The notes beneath the pieces are model-generated. The model was not told the origin of the DNA. It made no database searches and saw only the letters and a program-made list of their open reading frames with translations. Both the position numbers and the translations under genes were made by a program. DNA of 64,000 nt, from assembly GCF_052857255.1 (NCBI RefSeq), contig NC_135505.1:58443149-58507148 (forward strand), read 5' to 3'. The stretch is from Amblyomma americanum (lineage: Eukaryota; Arthropoda; Arachnida; Ixodida; Ixodidae). This document shows positions 1 through 10,930 of the stretch, piece by piece; position 1 is the stretch's first letter, and every line of letters begins with the position of its first letter.

Positions 1-183
1 ATCAGTGTGGTCGTGTCACAAGACAAAAAAAAGAGAAAAAAAAGAAAGTTAGAAGCGATAAAAAGACGATGTAAAGGGCTGTGGAAAGGTGTTACGATAA
101 GAAACATAAAAAAAACAATTAAAAATTACCCGAATAGGAGTGAAATGCGATAAAACCATAGAGGGCATAGAAGAGATTAAACT

Positions 184-428
184 GGTTTGGTTTGGTTTAT
201 GGGGGTTTAACGTCCCAAAGCGACTGAGGCTACGAGAAACGCTGTAGTGAAGGGCTCCGGAAATTTTGATCACCTGGGGTTCTTAAACGTGCACTGACAT
301 CGCACAGTACATAGGCCTCTAGAATTTCGCCTCCATCGAAATGCGACTGCCGCGGCCGGGATCTAACCCGCGTCTTTCGGGTCAGCAGCCGCGCGCCATA
401 ACCACATAGCCACCGCAGCGGCTTAGAG
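184..428 (-). mobile_element. Ruka-like tRNA-derived SINE inserted in the Penelope-like element
   Basis: Read on the minus strand this begins with a tRNA-like head (GGTTAGATCC-type B box near 360), continues through the body that tick SINEs share (TCGATGGAGG, AGTGCACG, GGGACGTTAAA) and ends in an AAACC-repeat tail at 184-200. It is bounded by an exact 11-bp target duplication, GAGATTAAACT, at 173-183 and 429-439. The paralogous PLE copy lacks the SINE at the matching place (about 59505-59530), so the insertion is later than the split of the two copies. The family name rests on resemblance to the published tick SINE Ruka, recalled and not searched. Confidence 0.9.
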
Positions 429-720
429 GAGATTAAACTAGTGAATACATGAAAACAGCAAGAAGGTAAACACTTTAAGAACTTGCTCAAAAAGGGGAAC
501 TAAAGGCAATAAAACTTCGCAAGACGCTGCAGAGGATAAAACGAAAGAGGCAGTACCAACGACGGATCAGTGAATTATTCAGCTGTGCGAGGCACAGAAG
601 CAACCTTAAGTGTTTCTCAAGTCATCCAGAAAATCAAGCCTTTTTTGAGAAGAAGGATGGAGTGTTCTCGCATTGTTCACCGGCATTAATAGATTTTGAG
701 GGCTTCGACGATTTTCCTCG

Positions 721-1197
721 TTAACCTATCTCGTCCTCGGCCGATGGTGGTGCAGCGATTAATTCAGGGGTGCAGATTCGTCCACGGCTGCTTTTACCGA
801 TTTTGCACTTCTTGCAGTGCCCTAGCCTGGTGACCAAGAATAGATATACTTTAAACAATCTTTTGACGTTCTTGAAGTCGGATATTGATAAATCTTCCCG
901 GTTGACCGATATATGTTTTCCCTCATGATAATGGCACAGAGTAAATATTTCCATAATCACAACGTCAGAGTGTGTCACCCTACACCCTCGGCGTTCCAGT
1001 GGGTTAGTCACTTTGGAACAGATGGCGAAAAACTTGTTGGGAGCCGTAAAAACAATATCCACGGCGGTGCACTGGGCGGGTTTTTTGAGACTATGGCTGA
1101 TTGTGTGGAGGTAGGGCATTACCACAACATTTCTGCGCTGACTGTTTGAAGTAGCAGGTCCTACTTGCTTCCGAAAGTTTTGTGTGGGCTGACGCAA
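721..1197 (-). pseudogene. Penelope-like GIY-YIG endonuclease region (decayed)
   Basis: A minus-strand frame of about 158 codons covers the linker and the endonuclease part of the element. It keeps a YLHTISHSLKK motif, then a TAPNKFFAIC segment, and after a frameshift the GIY-YIG core TYIGQPGRFINIRLQER, where the second half of the GIY-YIG signature (YIG) and a following RL-x-ER are visible. The first half of the signature is not recognisable. Later HCKKCKIG and RICTPEL match the same places in the copy at 59.2-60.8 kb. Function if intact: nicking of target DNA for retrotransposition. Multiple frame changes make it a pseudogene. Confidence 0.65.
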
Positions 1198-1495
1198 ATG
1201 GCAGGAGTGGCTTCTTTCTTTTAGGTTAGTAAGAGCAGTAGGTGTGGTTATCGGAAAATCGGAGGCTCAGGTCGATACCATATTGACTGGTCACTGGGTG
1301 TTTCATGCGTGAAAGAGAGAGGTATGTATTGATGAAATAAGGAAAGAGCCTGCGATACCGTTCAGGTGAGAGATTCATGGTTGCCTTAGAATTCAACATC
1401 AGCGTAGCGGAAAAATTTTTACACCGGCCGTCTTAGGAATCATGCCATGCTGGGATGCCTAAAAAACGTTCTCTTAGAATAGGCGCTACAGAATA

Positions 1496-1510
1496 CCCCC
1501 CCCCCCCCCC
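1496..1510. repeat. poly(C)15 tract
   Basis: Fifteen consecutive C lie inside the PLE copy; the matching position of the other copy (about 60763) has only five C, so the tract has expanded or contracted since the copies diverged. Confidence 0.95.
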
Positions 1511-1586
1511 AATACACAGACCTTGTTTTCTATGTAAACATCTTTCCACCACATTAAAATTTCAGCTGTGAAACAGCGCTCGCGTG

Positions 1587-2539
1587 TTTTGTTCTTTCCT
1601 GTGCCCGTGTTTCATCGTGCTGTTTATTCATTTTGAATACATAACCAACTAGCCCAGAACCTAGCTCTTCTGATTGACAACTAGGCCGGGTTCTTCGCTG
1701 GAAGGAATGCTCTGAGAAATCGTGCTAAAATTCAATTAGCGAAAGCTGCTAGTAACATGTTACGAGAAAAGAAGAGGCGGAGGATTTCGCTTTTACGGGA
1801 GGACAACCACCCTGTGTGGGAACGGATGAAGCAGTGATTAAAAATGAACAGTGGCTTAACTTTTCAAAAACTTGGAATTCAGAGAAAATCAAGCACGCTT
1901 GCTAAGCGTCTGAGGCTCGTACAAAGCAGCTACGCTACACGTTTGCGACAGCTGTTCTATATATACCCACACGACCACGTGACTATGACCCGGTATCGCA
2001 TGGTCTTAGGACACCCCTATCGGATGTCATCCCGCGGGTTCTCATCACCACATCGGATGTTCTTCAGGTCAAACGTCAACCCAAATTTCATCTAATCTCA
2101 AATGTCAGACGTTAACGGTCACCTAATGGTCAAGGATTCGACACCATAACTCTTTAATAATTTGCCGAATGCATATATCGCCTTTGTGGCATTACAGTAG
2201 GGAGACGGGGTAAACACTACAACTCTTGTAGGTACAATGAACATGATGCACCAAAAACATGCATACAGACAAAGCGAAATCAAGCACTCAGAGCATGGTA
2301 AAAAGCTTTATTTGATAAGGGTTCACTGAAATGATTTCTTCCGATACCTCATTCTACTGGCGAATTGTTCGCACAAAAAAGAATGCCGATAAGGATCAAT
2401 GCTAAATGAATACCTTTTATCCTTGAAGATGTGTGTCTTTTCTCTTTGATATATAAGTGGGCGGTTTCAAATACTCCTCTCGTTCTATGCCAGCTTAGCA
2501 ATAAAAAATTCTATGAAAAATCTTGAAACAAAGGTGTGT
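1587..2539. other. no recognisable gene
   Basis: I see no domain, RNA gene or terminal repeat here. Short open frames of up to about 83 codons occur, as expected by chance. The last 100 bases may be 3' untranslated sequence of the LINE that follows on the minus strand. Confidence 0.5.
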
Positions 2540-2576
2540 TCAGAGATTCGCTAAATCAAGGAACCCGAGCAATTGT

Positions 2577-3605
2577 TTAGGCATCTGCGGTAATTACCAA
2601 TTGCAAACAAAGGTGCTTTATTTTTAAGTATACCAGCATAATGATATGTTGCTTTGTATATTGGTCCCAGCAAATGCAGGCGTATTCAAGCATTGATCGC
2701 ACATACGTAAAGTAGACCATTTTTAGGTCACATGGAAACTGCTCGAAATTGAGCCTTAGACAAGTGAGAAGAGATGCTGTTTTCTTCGCGACGCAACTTA
2801 TGTGTCTGGTCCACCGTAAGTCTGCCGTCAAATATACCCCAAATATTTAATCTCTGTCGCTTTATCTAGAACAATGTTTTTAACCATGCAATTCCTTAAA
2901 TTGATCGGCCTTTTTTCTTGTGAAAGTCACCTGTACGCGTTTTTCACATTCAGCGCCATTGCCCAAAGCGTACACCAAGCCTCTGCGGCGTCTAAATCGG
3001 TTTTAAAGGATACCAAATCGCTATTGTCGTTGATAACCCTGAACATGACGCCATGATCCGCGAATATGCGAAATGATTAATGATTAACGGATGTGGTGTT
3101 GTTACTAAACAGCAAAAATAAAGAATTGGGCCCAACATGGAACCCTGTGGTACGCGTGATGTAACATGAACATAACTGGATGATGCGCTATTCAAAAGAA
3201 CACACCGATTCCTTAGAGACAATGAAAAATCCAAGCACTAACATCCTCGTCCAAATTATAACCTCGTAGTTTTAGCAAGAGGAGATCGCGCAGAACAGTA
3301 TCGAATATCTTGCGAAAGTCTAGGAATGCACAATCTGTCATTAATTGCTAGTCAATTTCCAAGCTGACATCATGAATAAATTGAGCACACTGTGCAGCAC
3401 TGGAACGGCCACGTCGAAAACCTTGTTGGCTTGCGTGTAAGACGTCGTGTTTTGACGGGAAATCTTCACTGCTCAGGTTTTCAAGAGGGCAATGTAGTTC
3501 CGTTTTTGACCTTGAAAAGCTTGAGAGTTCAAACGGTGGAGGTAATTCTCGTAGGCCATAGAGCAAAGTCACGTAGGCCATGGTGGGGCATATATGCCAA
3601 ACCAA
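2577..3605 (-). pseudogene. LINE reverse transcriptase, middle and C-terminal part
   Basis: Three minus-strand stretches fit the CR1/Jockey-group RT in order: QQGFRRGRSSAAQCAQFIHD (RT block with the GFR-GRS motif, about 3350-3450), RVPQGSMLGPILYF (the VPQGS-LGP motif, about 3100-3160), and YFTYVRSMLEYACICWD (the Y-xx-VRP-LEYA-xx-WD motif, about 2660-2740). The catalytic YADD/FADD box that should follow VPQGS is not intact; the sequence reads HFAYSR there. Frames change between blocks, so no protein can be made. Confidence 0.7.
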
Positions 3606-4010
3606 GATGGTGAGTCACCCCCCAAATATCTCGAACGCATTGTGCTCCTGCCCGCAGTACAGTCCACAGAGGGCATGCCTTAGCCACGAACTTGACCAAC
3701 TGGACGACCAACCGCTATCCGAAAAAAAAATTCTACAACATCGAAAGGACCTACCGTCGCAGAGGAAGGCCGTGCAAGCGCTTTTGAGCTTCTTACAATC
3801 TACCGGCCTGTGTGAAAGACTAACTGGAACGCCTTGTGTGTGTGTGTCTCCATGTGTGCACGTTCCTTTTTTTGCGTTTTCCTCTCTGTCATCTTTGTAA
3901 CCCCTATCCCACATCCCCAGTGTAGGGTAGCAAACCGGAGACTCACATCTGGTTAACCTCCCTGCTTTTCCTTTTCGTGCTCTCTCTCTTCTGGTCAACG
4001 TCAAAGGTTG
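3606..4010 (+). mobile_element. 3' end of an I/R1-type LINE (5'-truncated)
   Basis: The plus strand reads a terminal ORF2 segment, HELDQLDDQPLSEKKILQ then AVQALLSFLQSTGLCERL, followed by a short 3' untranslated region with a GT run (3837-3849) and the sequence around 3920-3970 (AGTGTAGGGTAGCAAAC, GGTTAACCTCCCTGC) that I know as a common tick LINE 3' end. The C-terminal LL-x-FL-xx-TGL motif is typical of I/R1-type ORF2 ends. It lies opposite in strand to, and inside, the CR1-group LINE, so it inserted later. Confidence 0.6.
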
Positions 4011-4176
4011 AAGAGCTGGGACAACTTGCGATGCTGTATGGCGGTGACTTCATATAAAATGAATTTGAGTAAATAAGCACATCAATCATGGAGATAGAAT
4101 CTTTCCTTGACAACTTTGGCGGAGTCACGGTCTGTGACATTAATGGAGAGCTGCTGGGGCAGAAACCGGTTTTGCG

Positions 4177-4329
4177 ATGGAGGAAGAAGAACATCCTGCA
4201 GTGATAGCACGACAGAAAGCGAAGCTTCAACGTTTCAATGACGCTAGGAAGAAACGCCGTGCCGAAGAAACAGAAGAACGTGCGACACGCTTCGAGAAAC
4301 GACGAAAGAGTGCTACTTCGAAGAAATAG
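4177..4329 (+). CDS. small basic, Arg/Lys/Glu-rich ORF of unknown function (50 aa)
   Basis: ATG at 4177 opens a 50-codon frame ending in TAG at 4327-4329. It starts MEEEEHPAVIARQKAK, is dominated by charged residues (RKKRRAEETEERATRFEKRRK) and is probably a single basic helix. It resembles the charged segments that precede or follow DNA-binding parts of transposon proteins, but I cannot assign a family. It lies in the unassigned part of the insertion inside the CR1-group LINE, so it may be a remnant of another element. No promoter or splice site was identified. Confidence 0.3.
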   Translation: MEEEEHPAVIARQKAKLQRFNDARKKRRAEETEERATRFEKRRKSATSKK

Positions 4330-4499
4330 CAGAAAGTACTTCAGGCGGTACGTCTGATCAGCGACACAGATTCGGCAGGTTTCTTTCTCTTGTCACAAGG
4401 TTTGACCAAAAGTAAACAACAGCTAAATGTTTATAGGTGTTTCAGTGTACAACTGTATAGCTCACGCTCAATGCTTTTACATAGAATACTAGTTAATTA

Positions 4500-5030
4500 A
4501 ACCAAACTGTAGTTTTCAACAAATTTTCGTTGACCGTTTTTATGTATCGGGACAACACATGCCAGCCTCCAGTCGATGTGCAAACTTCCCTCGTTCAAGA
4601 ATTTTTCAAAGAAAAGCATAAAGTATGCTGCCAGCGTCTATGAGGTGTTCTTGAGCACCGCTGCGGGAATGTCATCCTGATCACAAGCCTTGCATGCGTT
4701 TTAGTGTATTCAGCAATTTTTGACTACTAGCGACGCTAGACGCAGCAGGAGGGATGGGGTGAATTTCAAGTGAGGTTACATCTTTATTGCAGAGTGTGAA
4801 TTATCAAGTATGGAAGAAAAATAAAACAATTACGCTTTACATTAGTCGTCATGTATGATAAGATCTTTATCTTTTAGCGCAGGGATAGAACAATCGCCTT
4901 TGCGGTTGCGACGCACGTGTCGGCAGAATTCTTTGGAATATGTAGCAAGCTTCTCGCCAAGGCGAACAAAATAAACTTTCTGAGTGGCTTCAGGCTTGCA
5001 TTTGAAAGCCCGCTTGAATCCCAACAACCA
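4500..5030 (-). pseudogene. LINE endonuclease-RT linker and N-terminal RT part
   Basis: Reading down the minus strand, 5027-4842 gives a linker of the kind that joins endonuclease and RT (KLATYSKEFCRHVRRNRK, then a DDD-type end), and 4780-4500 gives DIPAAVLKNTS followed by DWRLACVVPI, the first RT blocks (GPD-IP, W-xx-A-VVPI). The next RT block appears only after the inserted sequence, at 3605. Stops and frameshifts are present. Confidence 0.6.
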
Positions 5031-5299
5031 AGCCCGATAAGCAGGTTTCGTTCAACGTTTAAACTTTCGGTACGCGAGGCTTGTCTTGAGAACTAGTGCA
5101 CACAGATGTGCATTGACCCGTGGTTTCATTACGCGTTCGTCGGGACCTTGGTATTTGTGATGGTGCAAATATTTCGGGAAGCTTGAAGTGCATTCTATAA
5201 CTGTTCACCAGATTGCTCGGACAGCGTGTCGAAAGTTAGGAAATATCACTACGAGCAGTGTCGTCCCGCCTCAATCGCTTTCCAAAGTGCGAAGCCAAT

Positions 5300-6254
5300 G
5301 TTATTCCGCCTAGGGATTTCGCTTTCGCGTACTCCTGTCACTTCCGTCGTTTGTCACAAACAGTACGCGAATAGTCCTCCGAGATGCTAAACTGGCTGGT
5401 CTTTTGTTTATGTCCTCTATGTAGATACGGTTTGTCGTTCATTGGAGCAGGGATACGTAACTAAGAGAGGGTGGAATTTGAGGCCAAAAAACTTTCTTAA
5501 CCTATAAGCGCATTTAATGCTAACGGACGCCAGATGAAGTTTGGTACTCAAGAGATCTAGAACTACTTTTCTGTCTTTGAAGGCGACTTATGAGCATCAA
5601 TGCGAGGCAGTCCAAAAATTACCAGATAATTCCGTCTTAGATCTTCTGAAGATTTTGAAGTTTATCGCCAAGGGTAGCCGCAGCAGTGTGATCCTGTTGC
5701 GGCTGTTCCTTAAAGGTATTTAAAGAATGACGTATTTATGCAGCATTTTGAAACTTAATCAGCAAATAAAAAATATGCGTATTTAAATCTGGTACATCTG
5801 CTGTGAGATAATTCAGCGCGGCCTCGATTGAAGAGAGCTTCGTTAAAATATCACGCTGCCCACTTAGCTGATCCCAGAGTTCCTCAGCATTGGTTTGGCC
5901 CGGGTTCATTTCTATACCACCGGCATACAATAAAAGCATATAAAAATAAAACGCAGCGCTACATAGCAAGCGCAAAGGGCATTTAGCATGCACACATATC
6001 TCACGAGCACGTTCCGAGCGTTGATTAGACGCCGCAATAGAAAGCGACTGGGACGGAACCGCCGAGCATTTAGCTCCAGTTTGAAAGTGCATGAAAAGAC
6101 ACAAACCTGCGCCAGAATCAAAACCTGGGTAATAGCAAGAGCCATGCTGCCGGATCCACGCCCCGCTGTCCCTGCGCCGCCGCTCTTTGCTCGCAGTGGT
6201 CGTCGCCGAACACAGCGCGTTGTTTTCAACTTGAATCAAAGAAAAGGCCGTCAT
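5300..6254 (-). pseudogene. CR1/L2-group LINE ORF1 with degenerate 2A-like motif
   Basis: The minus-strand frame starts in a GC-rich 5' region, then encodes a hydrophobic run (LLCSAAFYFYMLLLYAG) directly followed by GIEMNPGQ at about 5886-5915, and then a likely coiled coil (SGQRDILTKLSSIEAALNYL). Further down, past a frameshift, an RRNYLVIFGLP segment and a DKRRK-x-QEYAKAKS segment fit the RRM-type core of APE-LINE ORF1. Known: several CR1/L2 LINEs carry a D-[VI]-E-x-NPGP 2A-like sequence at the ORF1 start. Here D is G and the final P is Q, so the skipping activity is probably lost. Confidence 0.6.
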
Positions 6255-6270
6255 AGAAATGCCGATGCAG

Positions 6271-9200
6271 AGGAAGAAGGCCGTGCGTCAGCGTTGGAAA
6301 CAGCTGAGCACACGTCGTGGAAAGAAACGCCCAACCACGTAGCATCGTACACGGCTGACGTGGTTAGCCTGAAGGTTGTTCAAGTTCATTCTGCGGCCTA
6401 CGCGAAGATTGATTTACCTAGCGTAGTGAAGCATGGTCAATAAAAAAAAATAAAGTTGTTGTATTTCACCACCTCGATATGGTCACAAGGCTTTAGTGCT
6501 CTCATGAGGTCATGACGTGGAAACGGGAGTGTGAGACCAGTGCAGATCTTCTAGAGGAAAGGGAAGATTGTTCATTTAGAAGCGTTTGCTCTTATTCATC
6601 ACGTTATCGATTTCTCGGAGTCTGCTACGACCTCCCTTCAGCGTGAAATTTAAGTCCGATGAATTCAATATACTTGCCCCCACAGGAAATCGATGTAGCG
6701 ACCAAATTGGTGGCTTCAAAATTATATCAAATGAGTGAGATGCGTTTTATGATTCAGCGCAGAGGATCATGGGAAAGTCATCTGCTACCGCTACTTCCGG
6801 TTGCAAATTTCTCCCCCTTCTCGCAGGCTTCACAGCAGTCTCAGTGTTACTATCGCTGCTTACACTACTTTATTTGCAGTGACACACCACTTATTGTACT
6901 GCATCATCGCAAGACAAACGGGACATCGACTCTGCTATGCTTCGTCGTGGTTTTTTGCACGAAATGCAACCAAAATAATGTAAATGGTAGGATGTTTTCT
7001 ATGCCTATGCAGTGCGATGTGTCGAGACTGGCTGTGTGCACAATGACATGTATGGATAGCTCGCTAGCTCACTTGCAAGCTCTTACATGCACTGAGGAAA
7101 ATACATCTATCGCCTGCTAAAATGCGCACGTTTCAGCCCTTCGCTGCCACCGTAGTGCGGCGAAAAGACAAATATGAAATCACCAACTCGTTAAACTAGT
7201 TAAACTTACTGCACTGCACACGCGGCGCAGACAGCCTACTAAGGCACATTGTAACCACGACAAAGCACACCTACTTTTCGTTGCTGTCAATTTCTGGCCT
7301 CAGGACGCGTTCATAAGCGGCACGCGCAGATCTTAAGGTGCTGCTGTGCAATAATCGGTGTCGCAGCACAAATAAATGAGTGAATAAACGATGCACGCAT
7401 GCACGGCCGTTGCTATGCAAAAGACAGCGCGTACAGTACGAGGAATTTGGAACCGTAAGTAGCTGACACACAATTTTTCCCTTGTTCTTAGCGTCCTCTA
7501 CGCAAACGAACCTCACCTATTGGTGATTTCTTGATGATGTCACTAATTTTGGGGGCGTCACAATTAACTAGTCAGGGGACTATATTTATTCGCTCATAAC
7601 TCCGTAATTCATGAGGGCATCATAAAACGAATTTGATATTTGGAATCGTCTAGACGTGTAGACTACGTTAAGCACCAATACTGACTAATGAAGTTAATAT
7701 ATAGTTATGGTTGAGCCTAAATTTACCTCCTTTAATTAAATAACCGAAGACGCCTTGAACTAACTAATGGCATAATCGTAACGGGCTCCATGAGTAGAGC
7801 ATGTTAGACACTAATATCGTCTGGTTAGGTTAATATTTAGTTAGGGTTAGGCTTAACATGGCGGCTGTAACGTCAGCACTGGGCAGCTCACAAGGCGGTA
7901 CGCGCCCGCTCGCCGTGAGGTTTGGAAAAGCAGCCTAATCACGTGGTAATACATCGCATGGACGATAGATAGCGCTACCAAATACCTAACGCTCGTCACT
8001 TCCACATCTTCCAGATGGTGGCGGCATAATTTTGCTCCATCCAGAATTTTACTCGTACGCGCCGAATCTGCTTTGTAAAAGTAATTTGTGAAAGCAAGCA
8101 ACAGTTTTGCAGGTTTTGTGTCGAGCTCGATGTTTTTATGGTTTATTGGCTCCCATGGCGTTCTGCGAACCCAGCACGCGCCAAACAACCTCAGGTGGTC
8201 TCCGTAAATCCGGAGTCGTTCACTCCGGCGTCCCTCATCTATGTTTATTCTGGACAGTAAACACCGGACATGTGATCGGCCTGTGGGCTTCTCGTTGGAA
8301 TAAAAAATGAGTGTCAATAAATCACTACAGGCAATCCCAACGTATTCCTTCACTTCACCCCAAATAGTGGAGATGGTTGCTTAAAATGTGTTTTGTTTTC
8401 ATTTATGGACCGCCTTCCGGATCCACTGGCCAAATATTTTTTTTTTTGACTCCACAGCACATTCTCACGACGAAAGCCCAGACAATGCTTTGTGAACAGC
8501 GCTGAATATAGACATACTTTTCTGTGGTGGTGCAAGCAGAAATAAACGCCAGCAGAGGAAGGCTTCCGGTAAGAAATATTCATTGCACACATAATTTCGC
8601 TATTGAACGAAAGCTCGGAGTCGGCTGCACTGGCAGGGAGATTTCAGATATGTTTAGAAAACACTTTGGCGATGCGGTTCCTGATCAAGTTCTTTTAAAT
8701 ACTTGGGCTGATAACGCGACAGTAACTGTTCATTCGTAGACGTAGAATTTGTTTTACCCACGATACGTGAAATTATGGCTGCTGTTCGCATTTCTCTGCA
8801 ATGCCCTTTTACTTCGGTGGTGGATAAAAAACTGCAGAGTCGTCCGTGATGACTCCAACCACATTTTCGTACCATTCACGTAAAAGCGCGATCAAAAGAA
8901 ATTCTAACAGCGGAACAGCAGAGCGAGTGGGCGCTGCGTTGTTCACGCAGCTTTCCAGTGGGATAGTACACACTGACATTAGTTTTTCAAGAGCCCGCCA
9001 GCCTAGGCACGCTGCGACGCTCTATGAACGCGAAAATATTTCTTCACAAATCACCTGACTCCACTACTGTTATGCAGCTTGGGCGGCCGCCTCATTAGGT
9101 CAAATTGCTTTGCATATTCCTCATAATGCTACAAAAATAGAGCCGTGACACTATTCATCTGTTCAACCACTGCCACTATTCAACTTCTCCTAATGAGTTC

Positions 9201-10149
9201 GGCGTTCTAAGGGTTTTCTCAGGTCCTCGTCCCTTAGAAATAACAAAAAATGTGAAACACGCTTCATTGGGCATATTCTATCACCCATGGGTCGCAATAC
9301 TTGCTCGGTATGATGGACAAGCCGTGCGATCTTAATGGGGCACGCGCCCCTGCAAAAAACGCTGGACAACCCGCTCGAGAAAAAAAAAAGGCCAGTGGCT
9401 TAGCTGGGCTATGCCAGGTTATAAAATTGATCTTCTGTCGATACCGCCTCTGAACCGTGGTCGGACTCTCCTTATCTCCACCCATGCGAAACGACTGTGA
9501 TACGGCTGCCGTGTCACTCTGACCTTACAACTGATATCGGTCGCTCAAGTCAGCGTAGTGGTCGAAAGGTTGAAATTGTTTTCGAAACATGGAAAGGTTT
9601 TCATTGAATACAATTAGCCTCAAATCAGCGCAGCGATAGCGCCTACTTTCTTTGGCCAAAGTTCCGCGCATTTCGTGTCGTTCACAGCGCTGCTCGCAGG
9701 AACGGGACAGCTTCTACAGCCTCCACTTGATGACGTAGGCACGTCATACCGGCCAGCGCTCCGTCCTTGTATTTAGATGTCTGTTGATTTCAAGCCTCCA
9801 GAGTGCTTTCGACAACCTGGTGTTTCGTAAACCACGATAAGGTCTAATATGCACTTATCGGATGAAATTGATATACACGCTCAACAGGGAGCTTTGCTGT
9901 TACACAAGGAAAAAATGAATTAGACAGAAAGGCATGCGCGGAAACGATTCGCATTGTGTCAACTTCGTGATACTGTGCTAAAGTTTTTCGCGCTTTGATA
10001 CTATAACCTTCATGCTCCTTGAAATATATTCTGTTGGGATGCATATGCGTTCTCAATAAGGCGAAAGTCTTTCATGGCTCATGAGTGTCATGGACGGAAG
10101 TTTTAGACAGAGGCTGTCCACAAATCTTCCGGCACGGACTTCCAATAAT
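6271..10149. other. 3.9 kb without a recognised gene
   Basis: Open frames of up to 166 codons occur (for example 7853-8353 minus and 6659-7120 plus) but none shows a motif I recognise, and such lengths are expected by chance. At 7690-7860 two copies of a GTTAATATxTAGTTA motif lie about 140 bp apart. At 9388-9400 a TGGCTTAGCTGG string fits a Pol III A box but no B box follows. At 10059-10095 the sequence AAGGCGAAAGTCTT plus a GGCTCATGAGTG stretch matches a repeat start seen again at 16625. Confidence 0.5.
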
Positions 10150-10245
10150 AACAAAAGAGTAAGAGAAGAAAAGTTGCGTCTATGTGGGAATCGAACCCGG
10201 GCCACCGGCGTGCGAGTCTGGGATGCTGCTTGTATTTTAGACATG
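10150..10245 (-). mobile_element. tRNA-like SINE head
   Basis: On the minus strand a tRNA-like stretch reads through CAGACTCGCACGCC and ends in CCGGGTTCGATTCCCACA at about 10185-10202, a perfect B-box-type motif (GGTTCGATTCC). The 5' part with the A box is not clear, and no complete tRNA cloverleaf with an acceptor stem can be drawn, so a SINE remnant is more likely than a tRNA gene. Confidence 0.5.
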
Positions 10246-10373
10246 CTACTTATTACTGTGAAACAATGCTCTATGTACCTGAACTATGTAAAAATTATAA
10301 ATAAAACCATCGCACAATGAATAAAACGACGCACTAGAAACGAGGTATTGAACACAACACTAGGGGTGGTTGC

Positions 10374-10930
10374 CATCATCAACATCGTCGTCAGCCTGAC
10401 TGCACCCACTAAAGGGCAAACGCCTCTCCCATGTCTCTCGAATTAATCCGCTCCTTTGACAGCTGCGCCCATCCTATTCCTGCGAACTTCTTAATCCTAT
10501 CCGCCAACCTCACTTTCTGACGCCCCCTGCTACGCTTACCTACTCTTGGAATGCACTCCGTTACCCTTAAGGAGAATCGGTTATCACGCCTTCGCATTAC
10601 ATGTTCTGCCCAAGCCCATTGTTTCCTCTTGACTTAGACTAGGAAGTCATTAACCCGCGTTTGTTCCCTCGCCCACTTTGCCTGCTTAATGTCTCTAAAC
10701 GTTACATCTTTCAGTTTTCTTTCCATTTCTCGCTGCGTTCTCCTTAACATAAGCTGAGCCCTTTTCGTTAGCCTCCACGTTTCTGCCCCGTAGGTGAGTA
10801 CCGGTAAGATGCATCTGTTGTACTCTTATCTCTTGAGGGATATTGGAAAACTTCCATTCATGATCTGAGAGAACCTGCCATATGCGCTCCACCCCACTGT
10901 TATCCTAGTTATTTTCCTCTCATGATGATC
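10374..10930 (-). mobile_element. 5'-truncated RTE-clade LINE (3' terminal part)
   Basis: The minus strand encodes the C-terminal end of the same ORF that is intact at 28122-31139: RRRDNRFSLRVTECIPRVGK, then RQKVRLADRIKKFAG and RDMGEAFAL (10597-10409). The 3' end is a degenerate ATG-type trinucleotide tail at about 10374-10395. The homology stops near 10930 at the position that corresponds to about 30605 of the intact copy. Stops and missense changes are scattered. Confidence 0.85.

Larger units (their letters stand above)
1..1586 (-). mobile_element. Penelope-like retroelement, copy 1 (3' part; runs off left edge)
   Basis: Seen: this stretch aligns along its length, in the same orientation, with 59333-60838, and both end at a CAGCGCTC boundary (about 1586 here, 60838 there). 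On the minus strand the translated pieces fit the C-terminal part of Penelope-like elements: a PYLHTISH-type segment, a VxFxAPNK segment, a YIGQ-GR-N-RL stretch of the GIY-YIG endonuclease (YIG codons at 905-913) and a late HCKKCKIG segment. Known: Penelope-like elements encode a reverse transcriptase followed by a GIY-YIG endonuclease and often sit in partial or inverted terminal repeats. The frame is broken by several frameshifts and only the end of the RT is represented, so it is dead. A SINE is inserted at 184-428. The 3' end lies outside the window. Confidence 0.75.
2540..6270 (-). mobile_element. broken CR1/L2-group LINE
   Basis: On the minus strand the pieces occur in LINE order: ORF1 with an N-terminal hydrophobic/2A-like segment (6254-5300), the endonuclease-RT linker (about 5027-4842), the start of RT (about 4780-4500), and the middle and end of RT (3605-2577). 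The apurinic endonuclease domain that should lie between ORF1 and the linker is missing, which suggests an internal deletion near 5040-5300. A different LINE 3' end in the opposite orientation (3606 to about 4010) plus about 490 bp of unassigned DNA separates the two RT parts. The whole is inactive. Confidence 0.7.

Noticed and set aside
6659..7120. 153-codon plus-strand open frame
   Set aside because: Same reasons; composition does not look like a domain protein.
7853..8353. 166-codon minus-strand open frame
   Set aside because: No recognisable motif, no homologue in the window, and frames of this length are expected by chance in six frames of 64 kb.
10150..10245. Functional tRNA gene on the minus strand
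   Set aside because: Good B box but no A box at the right distance and no acceptor stem.
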